From: Aliidiomarina indica
Lineage (GTDB): Bacteria > Pseudomonadota > Gammaproteobacteria > Enterobacterales > Alteromonadaceae
Assembly: GCF_015354615.1 (NCBI RefSeq)
Contig: NZ_JACAVQ010000001.1
Location: 248,001 to 312,000, forward strand
Length of the DNA: 64,000 bases
Reading direction: 5' to 3'
In this document: positions 55,559 to 63,946 of the stretch, piece by piece
Layout of the letters: each line of letters begins with the position of its first letter
Numbering within the stretch: position 1 is the first letter of the stretch
Notes under the pieces: generated by a model
Database searches by the model: none
What the model was told of the DNA's origin: nothing
What the model saw: only the letters and a program-made list of their open reading frames with translations
Position numbers and translations under genes: made by a program

Positions 55559-55674
55559 CAATCTGTTCAATCGCCCCTTCGGGGCTTTGGGACAAGTGGC
55601 TGAGCCACTTGCCCATTAACAAAAGGCGATAGGTGAACAATGCGGGCGGTCTTTGTTGTATTTTGTTGTTAGAG
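55553..55674 (+). repeat. Large structured palindromic element resembling an integron attC site
   Basis: The 122-base gap region begins TAACAATCTGTTCAA, overlapping the preceding stop codon, and ends TTGTTAGAG; the outer TAACAA and TTGTTA are complementary. Inside, TGTTCAATCGCC (55564-55575) pairs with GGCGATAGGTGAACA (55625-55639) with a three-base bulge. Two perfect hairpins (CCCC-TTC-GGGG and CAAGTGGC-TGA-GCCACTTG) fill the centre. The left half looks like an attC R''-L'' box; the right end GTTAGAG deviates from GTTRRRY at its last base. No integrase is seen. It may instead be a terminator/RNA structure. Confidence 0.35.
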
Positions 55675-55684
55675 GGAATCAATA

Positions 55685-56020
55685 ATGAAGAATACGGAAA
55701 CACTGGTAGTGTCAAGAGTTCGTGGATCGTCTATCGTGAAGCTTATTGTGTTGGGCTCTGTTGTCGGCTGTAGCGCTATCACCACGCTTTTCGGAATAGC
55801 AGCTCTATTTGGTGCAGAGGTTCTGCAATGGAATGGGCAGTACGTTACAGGAATAAAGGCCCTTATAACATCACCCTTTATAGGGGCTTTCTTTGGGGTG
55901 GTGTTCGGCCTATTCTCGTCGCTATTCACCTATGTCGGGCTTAGGGTATATTCCTTATTTCGAGGACTATCCGTGGAGTATGTACCTGCTCAGTCAAGCG
56001 CTGACACGGCTTCAGAGTAG
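55685..56020 (+). CDS. Hypothetical two-helix membrane protein, 111 residues
   Basis: GAGGGAA lies six bases before the ATG. The protein has a membrane segment at about 18-42 and another at about 58-82, separated by a short polar loop (WNGQYVTG), with a Ser/Ala-rich C-terminal tail. No family was recognised. It follows the attC-like element. After its stop, a short GC hairpin (GGCCG-CCCCGA-CGGCT, near 56046) may be a weak terminator; the remaining ~250 bases before the next gene hold no feature I can name. Confidence 0.6.
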   Translation: MKNTETLVVSRVRGSSIVKLIVLGSVVGCSAITTLFGIAALFGAEVLQWNGQYVTGIKALITSPFIGAFFGVVFGLFSSLFTYVGLRVYSLFRGLSVEYVPAQSSADTASE

Positions 56021-56309
56021 CCAGATACGAGGTTAAGATGGAATGAGGCCGCCCCGACGGCTTCAGTTTCTCCCCCGCGGATAAGCGCAAACCTATTGTG
56101 ATTGTTTTTTGCACAAAAATTAAGCATTCACCTTCGATTTTCCCACTAAAACCACTCTCGGCTAATAAATTAATCTCGCATATTCAGCTGATTATCGACT
56201 TTCTTTACAAATAGTCTTGGTTCATTGTTGAGTTTTGGTTACGCTCGACTTTACAAAAATGAATGTTATTCGTTGTGCTTATTGGTTGAATGGAAGTTGG
56301 GAGAGCGAC

Positions 56310-58091
56310 ATGGAAATTGAAAATGAAATAGTGATGGAAACAGAGCCAGTAACGCTCGATACAGACCAATACATTGATGCAATTCTTCAAAAAGAAAGAA
56401 CACGGGTGAATTCTCTTTTTCAACAAGCACCAGGTTTCTTATGTGTGGTGAAAGGGAAGGATCATATCTTCGAAATCACCAATCAAGCTTATCTTCAATT
56501 AATCGGCCGTAACGATATCATTGGCAAAAGTGTAGCCGAAGTAATGCCGGAGCTACTTGACCAAGGATTTATAGGGCTGCTGAATCGTGTATTTGAAAGT
56601 GGTGAGCCTTTTGTAGGAAATGCCGTTCCAGTGAAGCTGCACCGCAGTGGAAGCAGTACCCGTGACGTCGTCTACATAGATTTTGTTTATCAACCCATGC
56701 GTAACCACCTCGACGAAATCACCGGGGTTTTTGTGCAAGGTTACGATGTGACGCAAGCGCATTTGATGACTCAGCAGGTACGCTATCAAGCGATGCACGA
56801 CCCATTAACGGGGTTATTCAATCGTCGAGAACTGGAGCAACACAGTGCGAGATTGGAGAAAACCAAAGGAACCCACGCCGTTCTTTATATCGATCTAGAT
56901 CATTTTAAAATTGTGAATGACCGCTGTGGACATCATGCTGGCGACCAACTTCTGATTGAATTAGCGCACGCTATGGACAAGGTGCCGCACGGTGGCATGC
57001 TGGCACGCGTTGGTGGCGATGAGTTTGTGGTGCTATTAAAGCAATGCTCTCAAGAGAAATCCGTTGCCATCGCCGAGTCGTTTATTGAGACTATTAGCGA
57101 GCATATTTTTGTATGTGGTGGCCAGCAGTTCAGTGTCAGTGCTAGTGTTGGTATTGCCTACTTTGGCGCCGAATCGGGAATGACGTTATCAGAAGCGCTT
57201 GCTGCCGCAGATTCTGCATCTTTCTTGGCCAAAGATAAGGGCAGGGCGCGGGTGCAAATTGCCGATCCAAATGATTCTGATGTTTGCCAACAGCGAAAGG
57301 ATATGGATTGGACCAATCGGTTGAAAAAAGCCATGCGGGAAGATCGGATCGTATTGTTTGCTCAGAGTATTGTGGCGCTGGATAACCCGGGAGTTGTGGT
57401 ACATCGTGAAGTACTGAGCCGATTGCGGGATGAATCTGGTGATTTAGTTTCTCCGGTCGCCTTTATTTCCGCTGCGGAGCGATTTGGTTTAATCGAAAAG
57501 CTTGATCGCCATATTTTAAACAAGGTGTTCCAGCAATTAAAAGAAGAGAAGGGCGAGTGTTGTCGGCTCTTTGTGAATGTGTCAGGCATTACATTAAGCA
57601 ACCCCACGTTTGTTGATTTTATCGATGAGTTATTAGCCAAATACCCAACGGTTCCAGTTCATTGTGTGTGTATTGAAATTACAGAAACTGCGGCAGTGAG
57701 TAATATCCGTAAAACCGCAGAAATGATGGGCGAGATTAAAAAACGGGGCATTGAATTTGCGCTAGATGATTTTGGTAGTGGCGTTTCCACCTTTAATTAT
57801 CTCGAGAAACTGCCGATTCGTTATGTAAAGATCGACGGGGAATTTATTCAAAATGTCATTAACAGCCCAGTGAGCCAAGCGATTGTTAGATCGATTCAAC
57901 ATATCGCACAGGTGATGAACCTCACTACCATTGCCGAGCGCATTGAAGAGCCCGAACTTATCGAGCACTTGCGTTCTCTCGGTATTAATCTAGGGCAAGG
58001 TTATGCAATTCATCGACCTGAAGCACTTGCGCTAGCCGCATTTGATAATACCGAGCAACCCACACAAACTGTGGAAACGTCGCTTCATTGA
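56310..58091 (+). CDS. PAS-GGDEF-EAL protein
   Basis: The protein (593 residues) has a PAS domain (about 30-155), a GGDEF domain with RVGGDEF and no RxxD inhibitory site, and an EAL domain with the signature altered to EVL (HREVLSRLR). Other EAL residues are kept: NVSG, EITET, LDDFGSG, KIDGEF; the last motif is AERIE instead of AEGVE. Both activities remain possible. The ATG at 56310 has GGGAGAG four bases upstream; a longer frame starts at a TTG at 56235. It overlaps the converging MBL gene by seven bases. Confidence 0.82.
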   Translation: MEIENEIVMETEPVTLDTDQYIDAILQKERTRVNSLFQQAPGFLCVVKGKDHIFEITNQAYLQLIGRNDIIGKSVAEVMPELLDQGFIGLLNRVFESGEPFVGNAVPVKLHRSGSSTRDVVYIDFVYQPMRNHLDEITGVFVQGYDVTQAHLMTQQVRYQAMHDPLTGLFNRRELEQHSARLEKTKGTHAVLYIDLDHFKIVNDRCGHHAGDQLLIELAHAMDKVPHGGMLARVGGDEFVVLLKQCSQEKSVAIAESFIETISEHIFVCGGQQFSVSASVGIAYFGAESGMTLSEALAAADSASFLAKDKGRARVQIADPNDSDVCQQRKDMDWTNRLKKAMREDRIVLFAQSIVALDNPGVVVHREVLSRLRDESGDLVSPVAFISAAERFGLIEKLDRHILNKVFQQLKEEKGECCRLFVNVSGITLSNPTFVDFIDELLAKYPTVPVHCVCIEITETAAVSNIRKTAEMMGEIKKRGIEFALDDFGSGVSTFNYLEKLPIRYVKIDGEFIQNVINSPVSQAIVRSIQHIAQVMNLTTIAERIEEPELIEHLRSLGINLGQGYAIHRPEALALAAFDNTEQPTQTVETSLH

Positions 58092-59191
58092 TCTAGCGTG
58101 CGCCACCAAGCGTCCCCCTGATGCGGAGCTGTCATATCAATGCGTTCCCCAATCATGGGGGTTGTTATTTTTACACCGTGTTTTTCGGCAAAATGCAGAA
58201 CTTGTTCGAACGGGTCATCCCAAGCATGAAAAGCAAGATCGAAAGTGCCATTGTGAATGGGCAAAAGCCATTGGCCATCAAGATCGAGATGCGCTTGAAC
58301 GCTTTCTTCTGGATGCAAATGGGCATACGACCATCGTTCATTGTATGCCCCGGTCTCCATGAGCGTTATGTCGAATGGACCGAAACGTTCACCAATTTCA
58401 GTAAAGCCATCGAAGTATCCCGTGTCACCACTAAAAAACACCTTCAGTGTGTCGTTCTCGGATTTGTCTTCAATTACCCAGGATGCCCATAACGTAGCAT
58501 TGCCATCTCTTAAACCACGCCCAGAGAAGTGTTGTGCGGGTGTTGCAGTGATTGCAATGTCATTGATACTCATGCTGCCCCACCAATCGAACTGATTTAC
58601 TTTATTTGCTTCAATACCCCAGTGAACTAGGCGATCGCCGACACCTAGCGGTGTAATAAACTCGCTCACTCTACTATCGAGCCTACGAAGAGTGGCGCGA
58701 TCAAGATGATCATAGTGATCATGGGAGATAATGACAGCGCGAATGGGGGGGAGGTCATCTATGACTATCGGTACTGGATGAAAACGCTTCGGCCCAGCAA
58801 ACTTGACTGGAGAGGCGCGCTCGGAGAACACAGGATCGATAAGAAACCATTCATCTTGCAGCTTCATTAGAATTGTTGAATGACCTAATCGGTATAAGCT
58901 GCGATTAGGCGCTGCTTCGAGCTTTGCTTGGGTAAGTTGGTGAATCGGTATAGGAGAGCTCGGCACTGTGTCTTCAGGCTTATTGAAAAATACATCCCAG
59001 AATGTGCGTATGGTTGAGGTGGGCATCTCGCCCGGCTGAGCCGGGCGAGGATTGTGAAAACGTCCGTCGTCAAATTGCGATGATGATGGGTAATTGTGAA
59101 TTGACGGCTGAAAAACATTAAAACGCAACATTGACATAACGCCAATACTCACAATGACGATAATCATCAGGCCGGACGCATACCGTTTCAT
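58085..59191 (-). CDS. MBL-fold hydrolase, NAPE-PLD-like, membrane-anchored
   Basis: An uncleaved or cleavable N-terminal hydrophobic segment (about 8-22) suggests export or anchoring. The metallo-beta-lactamase motifs are ISHDHYDHLD, TPAQHFSGRG, VFFSGDTGYFDGF and HLHPEESVQAHLDL, typical of the NAPE-PLD/UlaG-like family. Homologues cleave N-acyl phosphatidylethanolamine or lactone-type substrates; bacterial functions are mostly unknown. Length 368 residues. It is followed six bases later by a truncated hydrolase on the same strand. Confidence 0.8.
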   Translation of the reverse strand: MKRYASGLMIIVIVSIGVMSMLRFNVFQPSIHNYPSSSQFDDGRFHNPRPAQPGEMPTSTIRTFWDVFFNKPEDTVPSSPIPIHQLTQAKLEAAPNRSLYRLGHSTILMKLQDEWFLIDPVFSERASPVKFAGPKRFHPVPIVIDDLPPIRAVIISHDHYDHLDRATLRRLDSRVSEFITPLGVGDRLVHWGIEANKVNQFDWWGSMSINDIAITATPAQHFSGRGLRDGNATLWASWVIEDKSENDTLKVFFSGDTGYFDGFTEIGERFGPFDITLMETGAYNERWSYAHLHPEESVQAHLDLDGQWLLPIHNGTFDLAFHAWDDPFEQVLHFAEKHGVKITTPMIGERIDMTAPHQGDAWWRTLDQ

Positions 59192-59197
59192 ATCAGA

Positions 59198-59389
59198 TTA
59201 GGCTCCTAGGTGATTGCGAAAGAATGGGATTATCTCATCCAATGCCTTGCGGGTCGCTTCAGGTTGATCATAGAGATCGTAGTGGCTCGCCCCTTGCACC
59301 ACTTGAATACGCTTTTCGCTTGAACGAGCTCGATTAAAGAGTTCAAACCCATCGCGATAGGAGCCAAACACACCGCCTAAAGCACCCAT
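59198..59389 (-). pseudogene. C-terminal fragment of an alpha/beta-hydrolase
   Basis: The 63-residue product contains SYRDGFELFNRARSSEKR and the catalytic-His region VQGASHYDLYDQPEATRKAL, matching the last ~60 residues of YcjY/dienelactone-hydrolase-like proteins (normally ~300 residues). The catalytic Ser half is absent; the sequence upstream encodes something else. I read it as a truncated gene relic, although a short protein could still be made from the ATG at 59389. Confidence 0.65.
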
Positions 59390-59463
59390 GCGATTATCAG
59401 GGTGATTAGAATCAGTGCGACTGCAATGAGGGTTCCAGCGTGTTTTGCAAATAAGTGCACCAT
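59377..59463 (-). CDS. 28-residue membrane peptide
   Basis: From the ATG at 59463 the frame reads MVHLFAKHAGTLIAVALILI and closes with TLIIAWVL before a TAG, one hydrophobic helix with a basic N terminus. AAGGAGG lies five bases upstream, one of the strongest ribosome-binding sites in the window. The end overlaps the ATG of the truncated hydrolase by 13 bases. It may be a real small membrane protein or a leader peptide; no family is recognised. Confidence 0.45.
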   Translation of the reverse strand: MVHLFAKHAGTLIAVALILITLIIAWVL

Positions 59464-59483
59464 AAAAGCCTCCTTGGCGTTGG

Positions 59484-60803
59484 TTATACCAGATCGAACC
59501 GTTCAGAATAGATAGATTTAAGTGGGATTTGTTTCTCTCGCAAAAATGATTCGACCGAATTCATAAGTGGTGCGGGCCCGCAAATATAGTAATCGCTATC
59601 TGCCGTAGCTGTGTGTAAATAGCGCTCTAATAGTTTTGCATCGATAAGGCCTGTTTCGCCTTCCCAATTGTCAGGTGCATCTTCCAGTACATGAATCACC
59701 TTAAGGTTCAGTTGACTCGAGAGCTCGTTTAATTCATTCCAGAACAAGACTGAATCGCGATCGGGATTAGCATAAAACAGGGTAAGGCTTTTATCACTAG
59801 CTTCGGATACGCAGCTTCGCAACATGCCTATGATCGGTGTGATGCCCACGCCACCTGCGAAAAGAACAGCATCTCGTTTACTCTGAACATCCATGGTGAA
59901 AACGCCGTATGGACCTTCCACCCAAGCGCTACTTCCAACCTCAGTATGCTTAAGAGACTTTGTAAAATCGCCCACATGTTTCGCGGTGAACTGGAGGTGC
60001 GTCGGGTTATTGGCATCGGAATGAATCGAGAACGGATGTTGCTGCAGGGAGAAAGGGGTGTGGTGCAAGGTAATCCATACATACTGCCCAGGCATAAAGG
60101 TCATGCCCTGATGCTTGTCCGCCTTCAATAGGAATCGGGTTGCGTCACCGTCGACTACTTCAACATCACTGACTTTCCAGGCCTTACGCTTCATCCGTAA
60201 AGGCCGTAGCAGACGAGATTCGATGAGTAACAACACAGCAATGCCGATTAGCACGCAGAGTGCGATTTTTACCGGCCAGCCTGCGGTGTAATGGTCTACG
60301 AGTAGCCCGTGGCCTAGCCCTGCACTGACGATAAACAGCGATAAAATACCGTGCAAAGCACGCCACCACTCGTATTGCAGCTTGAATGTAACGCGCCACA
60401 AAGAGCTTACAATAAGCACTGTGGTTGCGATCACCACAGCAGATAAGGAAATCGCCCGTAAAGTTTGATCAGACGGATTAAGATAATCCATGAATTGCGG
60501 GTCTGCGAGCATCAGTGTCGTAGGGTGAGCAAGTACCAGCAACCAAGCAAAGAGACCCATTTGTCGATGAAATTGCAATAAATTATCTTGCCCAACACCC
60601 GAGGCAAACCATGGGTGCCGGCCGGAAATAACGAACTGCATGGCGAGCACCCCTAAACCTAGCAACCCAAGCAGGGAGCCGAACTCCACAAGAAAACCGC
60701 GCGGTTCAGGACGATCGAATACAAGTGCAGCGCCCATAGGTAGCAGCGTAAGCAAAAAATAGAAGAGTAACCAAATAGCCAGTGATGAATAGCGAATTTT
60801 CAT
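59484..60803 (-). CDS. Ferric reductase-like transmembrane flavoprotein (ferredoxin reductase family)
   Basis: The 439-residue protein has about six membrane helices (residues ~6-220) with histidines suited for heme (FHRQMGLFAWLLVLAHP, WWRALHGILSLFIVSAGLGHG). A cytoplasmic FAD-binding domain (GQYVWITLHHTPFS, HPFSIHS) and an NAD-binding domain (FAGGVGITPIIGML, YYICGPAPLMNSV) follow. Such proteins transfer electrons from NAD(P)H across the membrane to ferric iron or other acceptors. The acceptor is unknown. The ATG at 60803 is chosen since the longer frame adds no hydrophobic or family sequence. Confidence 0.84.
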   Translation of the reverse strand: MKIRYSSLAIWLLFYFLLTLLPMGAALVFDRPEPRGFLVEFGSLLGLLGLGVLAMQFVISGRHPWFASGVGQDNLLQFHRQMGLFAWLLVLAHPTTLMLADPQFMDYLNPSDQTLRAISLSAVVIATTVLIVSSLWRVTFKLQYEWWRALHGILSLFIVSAGLGHGLLVDHYTAGWPVKIALCVLIGIAVLLLIESRLLRPLRMKRKAWKVSDVEVVDGDATRFLLKADKHQGMTFMPGQYVWITLHHTPFSLQQHPFSIHSDANNPTHLQFTAKHVGDFTKSLKHTEVGSSAWVEGPYGVFTMDVQSKRDAVLFAGGVGITPIIGMLRSCVSEASDKSLTLFYANPDRDSVLFWNELNELSSQLNLKVIHVLEDAPDNWEGETGLIDAKLLERYLHTATADSDYYICGPAPLMNSVESFLREKQIPLKSIYSERFDLV

Positions 60804-61131
60804 AGTATGAACAAGGCTAGCTGTTGCTTTAGGGAAGCGCAATAGCCGACGAATCTAATAAAACGTTGAAACCAAAGGCGTGATTCCAGAATCTGTAGCT
60901 CACTGGGATAGAAAAAAGTGTAGGAAAATGCACGACAAAGCCACTTAATTCACTTCCCACGGGGCGCTGAGCCCCTGTTTTCGTTATTTAGACTATACTT
61001 ATAGACATGCTCAGGTGGGAGTATCACCAAGATTTTGCATGTAATAAACCTCTGCACTCAGGAGTTCTGCCTTAAGCAATATGTTGTATTTGGAGTTGGA
61101 GAACTTCGTAGTTACCACAAGGAGCGGCATT
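60804..61131. other. Intergenic region between divergent genes
   Basis: This 328-base gap separates the reductase gene from the divergent GAF-EAL gene. It holds a hairpin GGGGC-GCTGA-GCCCC followed by TGTTTT (60961-60980) and a -10-like TATACT near 60991 upstream of the EAL gene. No -35 element could be paired with it. Nothing else is recognised. Confidence 0.4.
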
Positions 61132-62412
61132 ATGGCTAGTGTGAATAGATTGAAGGAAGCCAATTCCGAGTATGGTATATCTGAATTACTCAAAAGTACT
61201 TTTGATCTTAGTGAGGCCACGGTTGGAGCTATGCTTCAACGATTGCTTCATTCGGCTCGAATGTATGTGGGCATGGACGTTGCCTTTATTTCCGAATTTG
61301 AAAATGGACACCGAGTGTTTCGCTATGTGGATCAAAGCGAAGAGCACTTGCTATTAAAAGTAGGCAATAGTGATCCTTTAGAAGAGAGTTATTGCAAATA
61401 TGTCGTCGATGGGTTGTTGCCTGAGCTTATTCGCAATGCTCAGGAGGTACCGCTGGCAATGGAGTTCCCTGCCACTGAGCAGCTAGGTATTGGGGCTCAT
61501 CTGAGTGCTCCCATTCGGCTTGAGGATGGCTCGATATTTGGTACTTTCTGTAGCTTCAGTTTTCATGCCGATTACAGCCTAAACCAACGTGATTTAGCGT
61601 TAATGCATGTATTTGCGGATATCGCCTCGGGCCTTATCCAAAAGAGTATAGAGCAGTCTGAAGGCAAAAAAACCAAGAAAAAAACTATCGGCGCACTGTT
61701 AGACAGTGACGGTTTTTATATGGTCTGGCAACCCATTGTGGATGTGACCCAAGGTCGAATTGTGGGGGTGGAATCACTCGCGCGTTTTTCATCGGAGTTG
61801 GGCAAAAGTCCCGCCGACTGGTTTAATGATGCGGCTGAAGTAGGGTTGGGCGAGATTCTAGAAGCGAAGGCTGTGGAAAAAGCCTTAATGCTTTTGGAAC
61901 ATCTGCCGGAGGATCTCTATTTAAGTTTCAATGTTTCTGCCACTACTTTCTTAGAGAAGGGATTCGGTAAAATATTACATCAGATGCCATTGCATAGACT
62001 TGTATTAGAAATTACTGAACATGTGATCATCGACGATTATCGATTACTCGCCGAAACCCTGATGCCCTTGCGTCAGCAAGGTTTACGAATAGCCATTGAT
62101 GACGCCGGCGCCGGCTATGCTAGTTTCCGCCACATCCTGCACCTCAAGCCAGATTTTATTAAGCTGGATATGAGCCTAGTTCGGGATATCGACACGGATA
62201 TTTCCCGTCGAGCGCTCGCAACCTCACTTGTAAAGTTCTCTCAAGATATTGAGAGTTCATTAATCGCTGAAGGGGTCGAGACTCAAAACGAACTCGATAC
62301 ACTAATGGGCTTAGGCATAGGAAATGTGCAGGGATTTCATCTCCATCGGCCTCAGCCGCTAGAGGCGCTTAGGCTGATTCTGGCCAAACAACACGCTGTA
62401 GCCGTGCATTAA
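61132..62412 (+). CDS. GAF-EAL protein (c-di-GMP phosphodiesterase family)
   Basis: The protein (426 residues) has a GAF domain (about 25-180, with FISEFENGHRVF and APIRLEDGSIFGTFCSFS), a lysine-rich linker (KKTKKKT) and an EAL domain. The EAL signature is ESL (GVESLARF) and the DDFG motif is DDAG; NVSA, EITEH, IKLDMS and AEGVE are present. Variation at these positions occurs in active as well as inactive EAL proteins, so activity is open. AAGGAG lies eight bases before the ATG at 61132. No GGDEF domain is present. Confidence 0.82.
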   Translation: MASVNRLKEANSEYGISELLKSTFDLSEATVGAMLQRLLHSARMYVGMDVAFISEFENGHRVFRYVDQSEEHLLLKVGNSDPLEESYCKYVVDGLLPELIRNAQEVPLAMEFPATEQLGIGAHLSAPIRLEDGSIFGTFCSFSFHADYSLNQRDLALMHVFADIASGLIQKSIEQSEGKKTKKKTIGALLDSDGFYMVWQPIVDVTQGRIVGVESLARFSSELGKSPADWFNDAAEVGLGEILEAKAVEKALMLLEHLPEDLYLSFNVSATTFLEKGFGKILHQMPLHRLVLEITEHVIIDDYRLLAETLMPLRQQGLRIAIDDAGAGYASFRHILHLKPDFIKLDMSLVRDIDTDISRRALATSLVKFSQDIESSLIAEGVETQNELDTLMGLGIGNVQGFHLHRPQPLEALRLILAKQHAVAVH

Positions 62413-62775
62413 TTTGGGTGAAAGACCTGTCCAAGGTCAACACAGTTCCGCGAAGCTTTCACTTGTTCAAGGTGTTCTCTTTTAGTAATCTCAAATCAGA
62501 ATAAAAAACGCGAGCCGACAGACAACGTCCAACTGAATTTAATGAGTCCGCTCAGATAGTTTCCTCATGGAAGAGCCTTCCTCATAGTTTGTTTTCGCTA
62601 GTTTTACTTCTTTAAGCCTCCCTTTGTTAAAGGTCGCTTTTGCGTGGTCGATGTTGAAAGTGTTTCGACTTTCTGCCGAACGTCGCCGGTTAGAGAAGGA
62701 ATAGCACTGGACGTATATTTCACAATTTATTGAAGCAAGCACCTGAACACACCCAATTGTCGAGGAGCAGGCTAG
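62413..62775. other. Intergenic region, no clear gene
   Basis: These 363 bases contain no convincing gene. A minus-strand open frame (62539-62742) lacks a ribosome-binding site and family similarity. A short segment near 62672-62700 (GAACGTCGCCGGTTAGAGAA) resembles one near 63897-63915 on the other side of the next gene. Confidence 0.4.
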
Positions 62776-63747
62776 ATGAAAGCACTGATGCTAAAGCGCT
62801 ATGGTTCGCCGGACTTTCTCACCATTGAAGAGGTTGCAACACCGAGGCCGTTGGGTGATCAGGTGCTTATCAAAATTAAGGCTGTCTCGATTAACGATTG
62901 GGATTGGGGATTACTTCACGGTACCCCCTTTGTTCCTAATCGCCTTATGGCGGGTCTATTGCGTCCGCGTATTGTGCTCGGTGCCGATGTTGCGGGAATC
63001 ATCGAAGCGGTTGGGAATAAGGTTACGGCGTATAAGCCAGGCGATGAGGTGTTCGGCGATTTATCAGGATGTGGTTTCGGTGGCTTTGCAGAGTATGTGT
63101 GTGTACCGCAACGCTCAGTGTGCTTAAAGTCTGCACGGATGAGTTTTGTGCAAGCTGCTTCCATCCCACACGCGGGGATGTTGGCCCTGCAAGGGGTAAG
63201 GGCAGCCGGTGACCTTGAATTAGGACAAGAAGTGTTGATTAATGGCGCAGGTGGTGGTGTCGGCAGTATCGCGATACAACTTCTCAAACGTCAGAATCTG
63301 GAAGTGACTGGTGTTGATAGTGCAGCGAAGCTGGATGCAATGCGGGGGTGGGGGTTTGATCATGTGCTTGATTATCGCATGGATGATTTCACCCGCACTG
63401 GAAAACGTTATGATTTAATTATTGATGTGAAGTCAGATCGATCGCCCTCGGATTATGAACGTGCTTTAAAACCTTTTGGTGTTTATGCAACCTTAGGTGG
63501 GGGATTATCTCACTTATTGAAAATAGTATTGTCAGGCCTGCGTATAAACCGAGCACGCGACAAGAAGCTTCAGGTTATTGGGCTGCAAAGTAATCGCGAA
63601 CTCGCTTATTTTAACGAACTCTTCGAAGCGGGCAAGTTCAAGCCCGTGATTGACTCCGAGTTTGAGTTCACCACCTCTAGCGTGCGCGATGCATTTCGCC
63701 ATTTCGAGGCGGCCGCCCACAAAGGAAAAGTAGTGGTTCGCCTATAA
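62776..63747 (+). CDS. NAD(P)-dependent alcohol dehydrogenase family protein (zinc-free MDR)
   Basis: This 323-residue medium-chain dehydrogenase/reductase has a GroES-like N-terminal domain (GADVAGIIEAVGNKV, GDEVFGDLSGCGFGGFAEY) and a Rossmann domain with NGAGGGVGSIAIQLLK. The structural and catalytic zinc cysteines are absent, as in quinone oxidoreductase-like members. The substrate is unknown. GAGGAG lies eight bases before the ATG. It is not linked to the formaldehyde genes 9 kb upstream. Confidence 0.87.
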   Translation: MKALMLKRYGSPDFLTIEEVATPRPLGDQVLIKIKAVSINDWDWGLLHGTPFVPNRLMAGLLRPRIVLGADVAGIIEAVGNKVTAYKPGDEVFGDLSGCGFGGFAEYVCVPQRSVCLKSARMSFVQAASIPHAGMLALQGVRAAGDLELGQEVLINGAGGGVGSIAIQLLKRQNLEVTGVDSAAKLDAMRGWGFDHVLDYRMDDFTRTGKRYDLIIDVKSDRSPSDYERALKPFGVYATLGGGLSHLLKIVLSGLRINRARDKKLQVIGLQSNRELAYFNELFEAGKFKPVIDSEFEFTTSSVRDAFRHFEAAAHKGKVVVRL

Positions 63748-63946
63748 TCCAAAACGCCGTCGTAGACTTATTCATTTTCGTTTACGCTGTAGCCGTTCCT
63801 AGATATATTAACGTAATGATTTGGTGGTGAGTTTAATGTTCGTGGCACGTATTTCTATCATTATATGGCCGTTGCTCAATCTATACTGTTTGTCCGCTGA
63901 ACGTCGCTGATTATAAAAAAAACTAGAGTTTGAGAGGGAATTCACT

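Noticed and set aside
56041..56309. Possible c-di-GMP riboswitch (AAGCGCAAACC) before the PAS-GGDEF-EAL gene
   Set aside because: Only one short similarity to the motif; the second conserved half is missing.
62539..62742. 67-codon minus-strand open frame in the gap before the alcohol dehydrogenase
   Set aside because: No ribosome-binding site, no membrane or domain pattern, and a basic low-information composition; treated as non-coding.
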